64,000 nucleotides of DNA from Notamacropus eugenii (Eukaryota; Chordata; Mammalia; Diprotodontia; Macropodidae), in the NCBI RefSeq assembly GCF_028372415.1, contig NC_092874.1, positions 336,120,651-336,184,650 of the forward strand. Direction: 5' to 3'. Below are positions 43,605 through 56,365 of this stretch, in pieces. The translations under genes and the position numbers were made by a program. Under the pieces are notes generated by a model, which saw only the letters and a list, made by a program, of their open reading frames with translations, was not told where the DNA came from and did no database searches. The first letter of the stretch is position 1. Each line of letters begins with the position of its first letter.

Positions 43605-46170
43605 ATGTGGAACTTCCAGTTAAGACGGCTGTATGAATGGAGGCAGGTAATTAAGATTTCACATACCTAGTCTGGCAAAAGCAAACCCCAAAACAACAAA
43701 AAAAATCAAAACCCTAAAATAGAACCAGACCAAATAATGATGAAGAAATCTAAAGAGAAAGTACATTGAATACTTGTATTCAGCCTGGAACTCCTGAAGA
43801 CAGCAGCCAGAAACTTACAAGTAATAGGGGTCTTCTAGAAAAGTCAGTGCCAGCACTAGCTAACAAGGTCTCCCAATTTGGTCACATTTCTGTGTCTGGA
43901 GGGAGGAAGAATGGAGGACTGGGAAGAGAAAGCTCCAGGGTGGTCTGAAACACACAACACTGAGACCTGGGAAAAAGCCAGGAATCAGCAACAAATACCC
44001 CTGAGGCACCAGAAGTCTGTAGCACTATGACCAGAGGTACCACAGAGCTTGCGATATATTTAGTGCTCTGACCCCCAAAGATCCAGGAGGCCCTGAAACC
44101 TATTACCACTCTGAGGGTAGACCACTCTACCACTCAGGAGGTAAAGATCAGCACAGAAGACCAGCTATTTCATCAGGAGCAAAGATGATATTCCTCCATC
44201 CAACAACACAATAAACTAACCCTGGGTGGGTTATGGACATATACTCTTAGATATGGGACATGGACATATGCTCTTAGACAAAATCAAGATACTCTGAATT
44301 GAGAAGTTGTAGTGGGCCCTGAAGATCCAGTCCTCTAATTTTTAAAGATTTTGAGTGGGGAAAGAGGCCTAACCTTAGGAGACGGAAGTCAGCCAAAGCA
44401 CTCAGGTGAATCAAAACAAAACAAAACAAAGCTAACTGATCCATCCAAAAGCAGAGCAGGGGGCAGGGTCATGCCCTGGCACAAAACTCCAGTTCAGGAA
44501 CTAAGCCTGAAGTTATGTATGAGTAAACAGAAGAAGATGTCAATCACTATCAAGAATTATTATAAATCCAAAGACACACCAAAGTTTAATCCAGAAGAAG
44601 TAACTGCAGTGAAAAGAATGGACTAGTTAGTTACGAGGACAACAAGAATGCTTGGATAAAATGACAGAAGAGAACTAAATGAAATGAGAATTCTGGAGGA
44701 AAGAATCAGAAGGAAAATAAGTAGATCAGAACAGAAAGTAGTACTTTAGTCAAGTAAGAGATTCTCTAACAAATAGCAATCAAGGACTCCCTGAAATAAA
44801 AAGAAATATCTGAACAAAATCAAAAGACAGGGAAGAAAAGATGTAAAGTACCTACTATCAAAAATAATTGACCTGGAATACAGCTTTGACAACCATAACA
44901 AAAAAGAAGAAGAAAGGAGAAGAAAGAGAGGGAAAAGGAAAAGGAGAAGAAACAACGAAAAAATCCAGGATGCCAAAAACATCTAGTTCTAGCTGAGCCA
45001 GAAGGCAAACTGAAAACAGAAAGAAGCTACCAATCACCTCTTGAAAGAAACCCCCAGAGGAAGATTATTCCCAGAAATATTAGAGCCCAAATCCAGAACT
45101 TCTAGGTCAAAGAAAAAAAAAATACTGCAAGCAAATAGAGTTCAAGCACCAAGGAACCATAGTTAGATTCATTCCAGACTTAGCAGCTTCTACAATAAGT
45201 GGGAGATAATCTTGGAATACAGCATTCCAAAAGGCAAAAGATAAAAGCTTATAGGAATAAGATATTCTTATAAAATAAGATATTCTCATATTCTCTATAA
45301 AACTTAGTATTAAGGTGGAAAAATGGACCTTGAATGGAATTGACGACTTTCAGGCATTTCAGAGCTGAGCAGAAATTTTGAAATGCAAAAACACAATAGA
45401 TAAGAAAAATCTAGAAAGGTAAATGTATTTGAGCAATTGGAATGGGCTAAAATATGGTAGACTGTTAACATTCTACTGGGAGAAAAAGAAAAGTATCCTT
45501 TCAGTACTGTAATGTTTTTTTTTAAAGGTCATAAAAGGATTTGAATGGGGCAAACAGATGACTTGGGAGGGTAGGTTTTATGTTTTTAAAAGAGTAAATA
45601 AAAGGGAGAGTAAAGGAATACATGAGGGAATAAAAGAGAAAGAACTTGTTTTCATAATTGGGGTATGTGAGAAGAGTACATAAAATATGGAGGAATAAAT
45701 GGGGAGAGCAGGTATCAGGTGAACCTTATTTTTATCTGAACCAGATAAATAGAGGTTGAACATACACATAGTTTGATGTAGAAACACATCAAATTCAACA
45801 TGGACATGGACAGACATAGGGAGAGAGGAGGAGGCAGTTAAGAGGAAAAGTAGTATCAGGGAGGAGACAGTCACAAACAAAATAAATTTCATTGTCAGGT
45901 GAAGTGGGTTTAAAAGGGAAAACAAAAACAGGCAAGAATCAGTTATTGGGATGTGGGTGTTGGGGAAGAAAAAAGAGGCATATGAGAAGAAATAGACCAT
46001 TTCAGTTACAGATCTCTTTCATCACCCTATTTTTAAATAGAGGGCATGGAGTAGAGAAGAGAAAAAAATAAGAGGATATGTGGAGGAAAATACACAATTA
46101 ATCCTCATGAGAATCAGCAGAAATAGGAAGAATGACTTCATCCAATGAGAAGGGTAGCAAAATGGATTAA

Positions 46171-47552
46171 TGTAACACCAAACAACACAGCACACCTGAG
46201 GGCTGTTACTGTGAAGATATTTATGTTTATTTTGGTTGAATCACAAAGTAATAAGCTCTCTATTTAGTAAACTAACACCCCCCCACCCCCCACCCCCCAC
46301 CAAGAAACCAAAGCATTCACAATATCAAAATCCGTAACATAACAACTTATTACCAGGGTAGCCACATGGGTAAAAAGACACAAAAGCATTCACAATAGTA
46401 TGTAGCATAACATAGTTCCTAAATATTTGTTTCTATAATCAGGGGATGCAAAGCCAAAGTCTTTCCTTACACAGCAGGTCCCCAGGGGTAGCAGAAAACA
46501 CAAAACCCTCCACCTCTAGGTCACAGTGGGTTATAATTCCCTCAATCCAAAACCAAGTGCCCAAGTAAAGTCCTCTTAGAGGTGTGTCCTTCTCCCCATG
46601 CTGCTGTTGCAGGCTCCCACCTGGCATTCTCAGATGCGTACATGCTCAAATAAGCCAGAGTCCAAGTTCTTAACACTACTCCAGCCCTCACTTCCAAGTC
46701 CTGAGAGGCAGCTGGTCATCAACAAAGCCAACAGGGTAGGTCCTTGGTGGCCATGGCATTTCCCCCATCCTACCAGCTCCAACCCCTGGGTCCCAGCCCA
46801 TCCTGAGGGCATAACAGGAAAGCATGCTCACTGCTCCTGCCTTGCTGCAAAGTTTCCATCTCAACTCAGGTCTGAGTCCTGAGTTCCAGGGTTTCTCCTC
46901 CTTCCAGGGTCAACCACTTCTGGCTCCTACCTGGGTTCACATGCAGGCAGCTCTCCACTCCTGCTCCATATCTCACCTTACAAAGGAATGGGCTGCTCCA
47001 GTCCAAGGTCTCCCTGCTCCTGCCTGAGTCCAGGCACAGTCAACTTCAGGGGCTCCTGCTCCCAGCCTTCATGTCTGACCCTCACTACCCCATCTGCAGG
47101 GTAGCTCATCCTCCTCCAGGCCTACATGGTGAGGGGCCACTCTGGTCTATCCCAGTCTCACTAAGCCCCATACTCTCCTTTAGTACTTTATTCCAGTCCA
47201 GTGTTCTAGTGTTCTCACAAGAGCTGGTATCAGAGGTCTCCTCAATCAGAGATCTCCTCTCCAAGCCTTGACAAGTGATTCATATTCACAGCTAGGTCTC
47301 TTAAAAATGACTAAATGTTCTTCCATGAGCAAGCCCCCAAGGCAATATCTTACCTCAGCCTATATATACATGTTCAACTAATAGACTCAGAGACAGAAGG
47401 CCTGAAACATACATGACTCAGGACAGCTGTGAATTATCAGGGTTCAAAGGAGATTAATCCTTCAGATGTTTATAATTTAGCATGAGCCTAGGAAACTAAA
47501 CTCCAAAAAAAAAAAAAAATCCAGCAAAAATCCCATCTTGCTTATGCTTACA
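46171..47552 (-). mobile_element. Solo LTR of an endogenous retrovirus
   Basis: 1,382 bases begin TGTAACACC and end GCTTACA on the plus strand, so the ends are TG...CA with short inverted ends. ATTAA (46166-46170) and ATTAG (47553-47557) flank it as a 4-5 bp target duplication, and removing it restores the order of the L1 ORF2 start around it. An AATAAA-type signal about 60 bases from one end in the minus sense suggests minus orientation. It is more GC-rich than its surroundings and has a C-rich run at 46287-46314. No internal retroviral DNA accompanies it. Confidence 0.65.
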
Positions 47553-48729
47553 ATTAGAAAGCAGAATCAAATAGTATATTGTCTACAAAAAACACATTTG
47601 AAATATAAGGATTCATAGAGTCAAAATAAAGCTTCTATACTAGAATTATCATACTTCAGTTGAACTGAAAAAACTGATGGCAATCACATCTTGGAGAGAA
47701 CGACAGCAAAACAGACATAGTGAAAAAAGATAAACAGGGAAATTACACTATACTAATTGCTACATTAGACAATGAAAGAATACTCATAATTAATTTACAT
47801 ATATACACAAAATGGCACCTAGGTACAAAATGAAATCTAGGTACTTAAAGGAAAAATTCATCAAATTAGAGGAAGCAATAGACATAAAAAACTATAACAG
47901 TTGAGAATTACAATGTACCCTAAGACTAAGAAAAATCTAGCAAATGATAAATGAGAAAGAAGTTAAGTATCCAAAGATAATTTTAGAAAAATTAGAATCC
48001 TGGATGGGAACAGAAAGCTGTGCACATATTTCTTAACTGCACTGTCCCTTTATGTTCTAGGGCTCAAAAACCTCACAAAAATGAAGAAAAACAGAAACAC
48101 TAAACACACACTTTACAGACTACAATGCAATGCAAACTATTATTATTTGGGGATCTTTGAGGAAGGGATTTAAATTTAAAAGCAGACTAAATAATTTAAT
48201 CTTAAAGAATTAGTGGGTTAAAGAATAAATCATAGAAAAATAGATAATTTAATAGAAGAAGATGACTACATCAGACAAAATACCAAAACTTTTATGATGC
48301 AGCTGAAGTTGCACTGAGGGGAAAATTTACACCTCCAAACATTTTCAACAAAAGACAGAAAGAATCGACCAAGGGAGCAACTAAAAAAATTAGAAAAATT
48401 AATTAGAAAAAGAAATAAATAAAAAACAACAAATAAGCACCAAAACAGAAATTCTGAAACTCAAAGAAGAGATAACAACACTGAAAGCAAAGAATTAATT
48501 GAATAGACAAATAGGAACTTTTTTTATAAAACAAATTCTCCTTTCTCTATAAAATAAATATGCCAGTAGTTAGTCTGATAAAAAAAAAAAACAAAGCAGG
48601 GAAAACTACATCTAGCACCAAAAAATGAAAAAAAAAAAGAATTTACAACAAATGAAGAAATAAGGATAATTATTAGAAACTATTTTGCTTAATTACATTA
48701 CCCCAAAACTGATAATTTAAGTGAAATAG

Positions 48730-48949
48730 ATTTGTTGTTTTTGTTCAGTAGCGTCCTACTCTTTGTGACCCCACTTTGGAGTTTTCTTGACAAAGATACT
48801 GGATGGTTTTCCATTTCCTTCTCCAGAGATTAAGTGACTTGTCCTGGGTCCCACAGCTAATAAGTGTTTCAGGCTGGATTTGAACATGAAGATGAGTTTT
48901 CCTAATTCCAAGCCCAGTGCTTTATCCACTGCATCGCTTAGCTGCCCCT
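48730..48949 (-). mobile_element. MAR1 SINE inside the old L1
   Basis: TTTGTTGTTTTTGTTCAGTA, GACAAAGATACTGGATGGTT and TTTATCCACTGCATCGCTTA in reverse orientation. The L1-derived GTGAAATAGATTT occurs before it, and TGAAATAGATTTACTAAAAT after it, as a target-site duplication (about 48721-48732 and 48950-48962). Confidence 0.9.
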
Positions 48950-49659
48950 CTGAAATAGATTTACTAAAATATAAAATGCACAGACTACCAAAATGAGACA
49001 TTGAGAATTTAAAGTTTAATCTCAGAAAAATAATTGTATAAGTCATAAAAGGGAAAAAAAAAACAACAGCCCAAGACCAGATGGATTTACAAGTGAATTT
49101 TATCATTCAAAGATCAATTAATTCCAGTATTACATAAACTATTTGCAAAAATAGGAAGAAGAGGAATACTGACAAATTCCCTTTTCTTTGATACAATATG
49201 GTCATGGTACCTAAATATGGAAAAACAAAGCAGAGAAAGAAAACTAGTCCAATATCATTAATAAATATTAATTATTTATTTATAAATAAGATTAAATTTT
49301 AAATAAGGTTTTAGCAAGGACATTGCAGCAATATATCAAAAAAATTATTATACTCTATGACTGTCTTGGATTTATGCTAGGAATGCAGAGTTGGGTTCAA
49401 TATTAGGAAAACTACAAACATAATAGATCAGATTAATAATAAAAACAATAAAAATCACATGATCATATTAATAGATGCAGAAAAGGCTTCTCAAAAATGT
49501 ATCCATTTCTATTTTTAAAAGCATAGGAATTTAAGTATGATAAATTTTTTCTATCAAAAATCAAGACCCAGTATTATATATAATGGAGATAAGCTAGTAG
49601 CCATTTCAGTAAAATCAGAGGTAAAGCACAGATGCTCACTGTCACTACTACTATTTGAT

Positions 49660-49841
49660 ACGTGCTACAAATGTAGATATGTGACCCTGGTCAAGTTACT
49701 TAACACTGTTTGCCTTAGTTTCCTCATCTGTAAAATGAGCTAGAGAAGAACATGGCATGACACTCTAGTATCCTGACCAAGAAGACCCTAAGTGAGTCAA
49801 AGAATCAAACACAACTGAAATAACTAAACACCACCAACAAA
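49660..49841 (+). mobile_element. MAR1 SINE, head-truncated, inside the old L1
   Basis: It begins near ATGTGACCCTGGTCAAGTTA and runs through CCTCATCTGTAAAATGAGCT to a diverged tail ending ACTGAAATAACTAAACACCA. Confidence 0.85.
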
Positions 49842-50455
49842 TGTTATAGCAATAAAACAATAAAAAGAAATATAGTAAGCATAAATCAATAAAAACCAAA
49901 ATTATTGCTTTTTGTCAATGATATGAAGATCTATTTAGAGAACCTGTGAGATTCATTTAGAAAATTAACTGAAAACAATAAATAACTTTAATAAAGAAGC
50001 AGTATATAAAATAAAACTATATACATCATTAGCATTTTTGTATATTACAAAAAACACCCCATTACAAAGAAATGGAAACAATTTTCTTTAAACCCCACCT
50101 CCTCCCACAGAATATATAAAATATCTAGGAGTGATTGCCATAACACATACAAGAATTATATTAATACAACTATGAAACACTATTTTTAGAAATAAAGACA
50201 GGTCTAAATAATTGGAAAGATTAGTTGTTCATGGTTGGGCCATGCCAATACAATAAAAATAATACTACTAAAATTAATGAACAGATTCAGTACTATGCTA
50301 ATCAAGATACCAAGAGGTTTCTTTATAGAACTAGTAAAATAATAAAACAATTTATTTGGAGTAACAAAAGGTGATGAATTTCAAGGGAAATAAAAAAACG
50401 GAGAAGGAATTTAGCAATATTAGATTTTATATTATACTATAAGATAGTAATCATT

Positions 50456-51401
50456 AGCACAGAGGACTAGCACCTCTTGTGTGAACCCTTTTCACCTTTC
50501 ACCCAACTCTCCCCTGTGTCTTTAAGAAGCTTTAGCGTACTCAGCTGCCACACCCTGGTAAAACTGTTTCAGCAGTTGGGCTAAACTACGATAAGGGTAA
50601 TTGAGAGGCTTCAAACCTGTCAGTGAGTTGGGGGGATATCTACCTGTATCAGTGAGTACCCCAACATACACAGGGGGATCTGCTACCACAGTTCTTTAAT
50701 CTGCTTCTATCTTTACCAAAGAGGGAACATCTGGGTTTTTCAAAGGGGAGGGGGCTCCTTAGCAGCTTCCCAGAGGCTCTTCTTATCAAACACTTCCAGT
50801 CAGTAAGCCGACAGTAAAACCTCATCCTTAGGGTACTTATACACTTTTCAGAGCCAGAGGGCACAAGCCTCTGACCCAGTGACTCATTAGATAAAACAAA
50901 AGGTACTAGGGACACTCCAACAAAACAACTGCCCTAATCCAGCTTCCCTCAAGGGGCAAGCCCATCAGTGTGTGGTGAAGATCTTCTTTAGTCACATTAT
51001 TCAATCACAGGCACTTTAAGTAAAACAAAATCAGCAAAAGATCCTAATTTGATTGCAATCACTCTACCCCAAGCATGTGAAGACTCCCTAGCCTGTCCTT
51101 TCAGTAGAATGGATGGATGAGAACAATTTGTTCCAATAGTCACGAAGGTGGCTGAAGCAGGTGCTGTGGAGAGCTTATAGTCTAGTCAGACACCGAAGAG
51201 GCCAAGGTCATCCACTGCATCCTGGGCTATCTTCAGTCACCCTGACTTGTCTTGCCAATGAACTTTGATGACTAGGGAAGAGAGAGTGAGGCTGACAACT
51301 TTGTGCAATTCTGTCTCGCTTAAATCCAATTCATGCACAAGTCAAGACATCACCCTGTGATGTCATTGGTCCCCTTCAAGAATGGAACGACAACAGCCAT
51401 A
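50456..51401 (+). mobile_element. 0.95 kb inserted element sharing its 3' end with a SINE family
   Basis: It splits the L1 ORF2 scaffold. TAATCAT occurs just before it (about 50449-50455) and just after it (about 51402-51408). Its last 220 bases (from about 51181: GCCAAGGTCATCCACTGCAT, CCTGGGCTATCTTCAGTCAC, AAATCCAATTCATGCACAAG, CAAGAATGGAACGACAACAG) are the tail seen on the SINE at 5745-6053. The first 720 bases match no family I know and hold no long frame. It may be a 5'-truncated LINE or a longer non-autonomous element. Confidence 0.5.
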
Positions 51402-52554
51402 ATCATCTACACTATGTAGTATTAAATTATAGAAAAAATGGTCAATGGAATAAATTAGATCTATAACATGCAGAAGCAAACAAACATAGTAGCACAATGC
51501 TTGATAAAATCAAAGATCCTAACTATTGGAGTAAGGACTCACTATTCAACCAGAACTGTTGGGATAATTGGAAAGCAATATGACAGAAATTGGGTTTAGA
51601 CCATCATCTCATACCACATGTCATGATAAGTTCAAAATAGATACATGCCCTAGATATAAAAGGTCATATCATAAACATTTTAGGATCTGGGAAGGAGATG
51701 TCATTTGCAAGTATGTATAGGGAAATGGTTCTTGCCCAAGCAAGTGATAGAGAAGGTCACAAGAGATAAAATGGATAATTTTGATTATATAAAACTAAAA
51801 ATTTTTCTAAAAGTAATGTGGTTAAAATGAGAAGAGAAACAGTTAACTGGAGGGAAACAATCTTCACAGAAAATTTCTCTGATAAAAGTCTAAAGTCCAT
51901 GATAGAAAGGAAATTGATTCAAATACATAAAAACAAGTGGCATTCCTTAAGATACAGGGTCAAAGGATAAGAAGAAGCAATTCTCAAAGGATGAAATTCA
52001 AGTCATCAAGTCATATTTAAAATTGTCCAAATCACTCACAATAAGAGAAACAAAAATTTCTGCCTCATATGCATAAGACTGGCAAAGGTGATCAAAAAGA
52101 AAAGTATAATATAAAGAACTGGTATATATTTAAGAATTAAGGTCATTCTCCAATAAATAAGTCGGTAAACAATATGAGTAGGCAGTTCCCAAATGAACAA
52201 AAACAAACTAACTACATGAAAAAATCTTCAGATCATTAAATTAGGAAAATGCAAATTAAAGCAACTCTGAGATTCCTTCTTATACCCATCAGATTGGCAA
52301 AGATGACAAACAAGAAAAATAATAATTGTTGGAGGGGTTATAAGAAAACAGGCACACAAACTGTATATAATGGTTTTCTTATACAAACTTCTTTCTTGTC
52401 TTTGCATATTAAAATGTTTGTATTCGTTGTTAAGTTGACAATAAAAAAAAGGAAAATTTTATTTTTAAAAGTTAACTTTTAAAAATTTTACTATGAGATA
52501 GACTATGATGTTGACCGAATAGAATTCAAAGATTTTGAAAATTTCATCTTCTCC

Positions 52555-52805
52555 ATGAAGCCTTGCCTCATTCTTCATCTGCAACAATTTTTTTACTCTT
52601 GAATCTTACATTTTAGTTTTTCATTTCTCTAATGAACTTACAGAAAATATTATTGTTGACTACTAATCTGCTTAATTTATTCCCCTACTTGATTATAAGC
52701 TACTTGAGGATAGGGGTCATGTCTTACCTAAATTTTGTGTCAACCCCAGTGCCTAATACACTTCTTTACTCCCAATTAGTCCTGAAAAATATTTCTTTAA
52801 TTGAA
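52555..52805 (+). mobile_element. L2 LINE 3' end
   Basis: CCATGAAGCCTTGCCTCATT, GCTACTTGAGGATAGGGGTC and ACCCCAGTGCCTAATACACT are the L2 3' landmarks in order. Confidence 0.78.
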
Positions 52806-52819
52806 TTGGGAAAGATTTT

Positions 52820-53925
52820 GGCAGGCTGGGCCCAAACCTTTGGGATGAAATTTAACAGGGATCAATAGGAAGTCCTGTATGTAGGTTCAAAAGTCCAATT
52901 GCATAAGTGCAGAATCAGGAGGAACTGGCTTGAAAGCAGATCATATGAAAAAAGACCTGGGAGGTTTAGTTAACCATAAGCCCAAAATGAGCCAACAGTG
53001 TGATGAGCCTGCTTTAAAAAGGTTGCCGCAATATTAGGCTTGGTAAACAGAAGTATTATGTCTAGGTCATAGGAGGTAAGTTTTGCTGTCCTCTGTACAG
53101 GTTAGAGCACATCTGAAGTGCTGTTTTCAATTTTGGCATTTCATTTTAAGGTTACTGACCAATTAGAGTGCGTTCAAATGAATATGACCAGAATTCTGAG
53201 ATGTCTACAAAGCATCTTATATGAAGAATGGTTGAAAAAAAAAATGAGTATAAGTGGGAGGAAAAAAAAAGATTGGACAAGAGTGTGTCATGGCTTTTTT
53301 CAAATATTTTAAGCACTATTACGTGGATGAGAGACAAAACTTTTTGTATTTTGCTAGTGAAGGTAAATTATGGGCCAAAGGATAGAAAAGTATAGAGTGT
53401 AGTATCTGATTAAATAAACTTCTGATCATCAGAACAATGTAACACTAGAAAGAAAAGGCTAGATGTTAAAGATCAGCAGAAAACTGAGGATGTTTAGCAA
53501 AAGATAAGACTTTGGATATATTAGATGCCTTCAAGTATGGGATGCAGATAGAAGAAAGACATTTTGGACTTGGCCCTACAGGGCTGAACTAGGAACTATG
53601 GGTAAAAATCATGAAGATTTTGGCTTGATGTCAAGAACTTTCTAGCAATTAGAGTTATCCAAAATTGAAGTGGGCTGCTTAGGGTGGCAGTGTGTTTTCT
53701 CTTAATTGAGATCTTCCAGCCAAAGGCTGGATGGTCTCTCTTCAGGGATATTTAGATGGGATTCTTGTTTAGGAATAAGTTGGACTAGATGGCTGAGTTC
53801 CCTTCCCAGTATGTATTCTTGTGATAGAACATTTTATGTAGAAGATATTCCTGTATTGGATGAGTGTTGTGACTAGATGACCTTGAAGTCTCCTTCCAAC
53901 TCTAGGAATCTATTCGATGATTTCA
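52820..53925 (+). mobile_element. L3/CR1 LINE 3' part
   Basis: Landmarks of the L3/CR1 C-terminal and 3' region occur in order: TTTGGGATGAAATTTAACAG, GCCAACAGTGTGATGAGCCT, TTAGAGCACATCTGAAGTGC, CTTGGCCCTACAGGGCTGAA, TGGGCTGCTTAGGGTGGCAG and TGGACTAGATGGCTGAGTTC, ending with a GACCTTGAAGTCTCCTTCCA block. It is one of the longest old LINE pieces here. Confidence 0.82.
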
Positions 53926-54654
53926 TTTGACTAGCTTAAAGTCTTTTTTCTTTCTATTTTTATACCTCCCTTATTTTGTTTTTATACCACTTTTTTCTAC
54001 TTCCAGATTTTTAATAAAAAAAGTTCTGCTAATATCTGCCTAAAAATATGTATTTTTTTAAAGGACCCTTTAAAGACAGTTTTTTTCTCCTGTGTTAACC
54101 TATGGTGTTCCCCTAAAAGGTCTACAGTTGTAGAACTAAAGCTTATATCAGTTTCTTTTTCAAGTACATAAAATATGCATCAATTCTTTGTCATAATGTA
54201 GTTTCAAATGTCCCAAATGATGTTTCAAAATGTAGTGTGTTGAATTCTGAATGATCTCAAATACAGAATATTTGTCATTTCCAATCCAGTTTTCCTTTCT
54301 TCATCCAGTTTTCATCCCATTTCAGTATATTTTTTATACTATATTACCCTTTTATCACCATAAACTTAGTGACCAGGAGATGAATGTTTTTTTTCCCAGA
54401 AATCATTAAGAAGATAGAGTGGTCTGGGGAGGGTCTGACTAGGCTATTGGAACACATCATGGGTCCTTAATGTATGGAAATCATCTTCCCTCCCCTCTTT
54501 AATCACTCATTTTATTTCATTCATTTTGAGCAATATAATGAAGTGAAAAATTTTCTAACTAGAATTAGTTTTCTTCTGTTCACTCTTCACAAGTTTTTGT
54601 CGTCAGCTCTTTGTAGCCTTACGTGACTTAGTCTGTAAACAGATTTGTCTATTT
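53926..54654. other. Unassigned intergenic stretch
   Basis: AT-rich; nothing recognised. Confidence 0.5.
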
Positions 54655-54840
54655 GCAAAGCACTTTGTACTCGCTGATTCTCTCAAGTTTGGAATGTAGG
54701 TGATATTTTTCCCATTTACAGATGCAGAAAAGAGAAGTTGAATGACTTGCCCCATCATATAACTAATAAATTTCTGAGGCAAGACTTGAATTCAAGTTTT
54801 TCTTATTTACTTTTTATCGTATGCCCTCATTCCTACCGCC
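54655..54840 (-). mobile_element. MIR/THER1-type SINE
   Basis: GCAAAGCACTTTGTACTCGC, CCATTTACAGATGCAGAAAA and GAGGCAAGACTTGAATTCAA are in reverse order. Confidence 0.7.
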
Positions 54841-55194
54841 GCCCCAGTGTCTTTATGTGTGAAACTACTTCCAATACATCTGTATGGCAGCTTTTGTTGA
54901 ATAATCTCTCCAGCCCCATCCCCAGAACATCCATAATCATGAATGCAAGGGTGAAACTTGAAAATTTTATGATATGGTTTTATTCATTACTTGGTTTACA
55001 ACACCTCGAGGAAATGATGTGGTACTTGCTCCAAGCTACATTCTTTGTCTATCCTTGCAAGGACCAACATAACATTAAATTACCTCTAAATGCATGTGGA
55101 CATCTCTCTTCCTCAATATGTCCTTTCTCTCCCCACCCCACCCCTTTCCTCAGCCCATAACTTATTCCCTGAGTAGACATTTGACCTTTTCCGT
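54841..55194. other. Unassigned intergenic stretch
   Basis: A forward frame of 140 codons (54738-55160) starts in the SINE and has no recognisable family; treated as chance. Confidence 0.45.
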
Positions 55195-55385
55195 ACTTAG
55201 GAACAGTAGGAAAAGCATTGGCTCTCTACTCACACCTCCTTCCTCTGATGCTTACTATGTGACCTAAACTAGGCAAGACACTTATTAGACTCCCTAGCCC
55301 TCAGTTTCCTTCTCTGTTAAACAAGGAGTTGCAGCAGATAGCTTTTGAGGTCCCTCCAGATCTAGATCTATGATCACATCATTTC
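55195..55385 (+). mobile_element. MIR-type SINE
   Basis: GAAAAGCATTGGCTCTCTAC, TATGTGACCTAAACTAGGCA, CCCTCAGTTTCCTTCTCTGT and GAGGTCCCTCCAGATCTAGA are in forward order. Confidence 0.7.
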
Positions 55386-56014
55386 TGGAGCAATGATATA
55401 GTCATTAATATATTCATAGATTCACAAGGTCCTCAAACTTCCCTCTTTCCCTTCCTGAATTCAGGCAAGTGCAGTGTCATCTTCTCTTGTCTCCTTTGCC
55501 CCACTTATTAAGTAGTTAGGCCTAATTCCTCACACTGTGACCTTAAGGTCTAAGTCTTTTGCAAAAGTGGGGCTTCTAGCAAATAAGTGAACACTCCCTC
55601 TCTACATAATCCCTAAGATTAAGCTGTCCAGTAAAGAAGCAGGGAAGACAGTAATGAATACACAGCTTATCTATTGTCTTGTTTGACAAGCTTCATTATT
55701 GAAGATCCAACCCCTTCCCCACATCCTCCTCTTATCCCTTAGAGGTTTGTGAGTACAATTCTAAGATAATCTGTGTGAACCAGGTGCTTTCCCAAAGTCT
55801 AACAGTTACCCCTGTTCTTCTGTGGAAAGGCATTCCATTATTCTGGAAAATTCTGTACTTCATTCTTCCCTTTGGGCATTGGATAGCCCCAAGTTTCTGC
55901 CCTTCACTCAGTGTAGATTCTTATGGGAAGTATCATGGGCAAACATCTTTGTTCATGAGTACTTTATCATTGGTCAGTTTTATGAGAATGCGACCATCTT
56001 GTGCCATTCCTGGC
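55386..56014. other. Unassigned intergenic stretch
   Basis: No gene or named repeat recognised. Confidence 0.5.
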
Positions 56015-56365
56015 ATTATGTAGACCCTGTTATATGCAAGGAATTCTGGGGATACAAAAGTGAGTAAAGCATAATTTCTGATCTTAATGGGCTTATAATT
56101 TAACTGGAGGAAAACATTTTAAAAAGAGCTACTGCAATAGCTGTAAATAACTGCACAAAGTGCCACACAGGAGTTCGGAGGAGGGAGAGCACACTTTTAG
56201 CTGGATCAGGAGATTCTGGAGGGAGGTGGCATTTGAGCTGGACCTTTAAAGATTGGTAGAAGTTTGGGGACAAAGTAGTGTTTGGAGGTGCAAGGGGAAT
56301 GGGGGAAGTATTGGGAGGGCATTCTAAGAAGAGGAAATGGTTTGAGAAAAGGTGAGGAGGCAAAA
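56015..56365 (+). mobile_element. Dispersed repeat A, upstream half
   Basis: ATTATGTAGACCCTGTTATA, GGGGATACAAAAGTGAGTAA, TAATGGGCTTATAATTTAAC, CATTTGAGCTGGACCTTTAA and GAGGGCATTCTAAGAAGAGG follow the family order. Confidence 0.5.

Larger units (their letters stand above)
43605..52366 (+). mobile_element. Very old L1 scaffold (5' UTR, ORF1, ORF2), cut by later insertions
   Basis: It starts with AACTTCCAGTTAAGACGGCT, an L1-type 5' end, followed by an ORF1-like part (44500-45420) and a long A/G-rich inter-ORF region. ORF2 begins near 46130, is broken by a solo LTR, and resumes at 47553 with a Gln-Lys-Thr-His-Leu-Lys endonuclease segment. Reverse transcriptase traces follow (48.2-50.4 kb, for example AAGACCAGATGGATTTACAA and TTAATAGATGCAGAAAAGGC), then the C-terminal part at 51402-52366 (for example AATTGTTGGAGGGGTTATAA). 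Many stops and frame changes show great age. The 3' UTR was not seen. Confidence 0.7.

Noticed and set aside
45578-46000. Minus-strand 140-codon frame
   Set aside because: Antisense to the A/G-rich inter-ORF region of the old L1; Phe/Ser/Leu bias is compositional.
54738-55160. Plus-strand 140-codon frame
   Set aside because: It starts in a MIR-type SINE; no domain, no splice context and no relative recognised.
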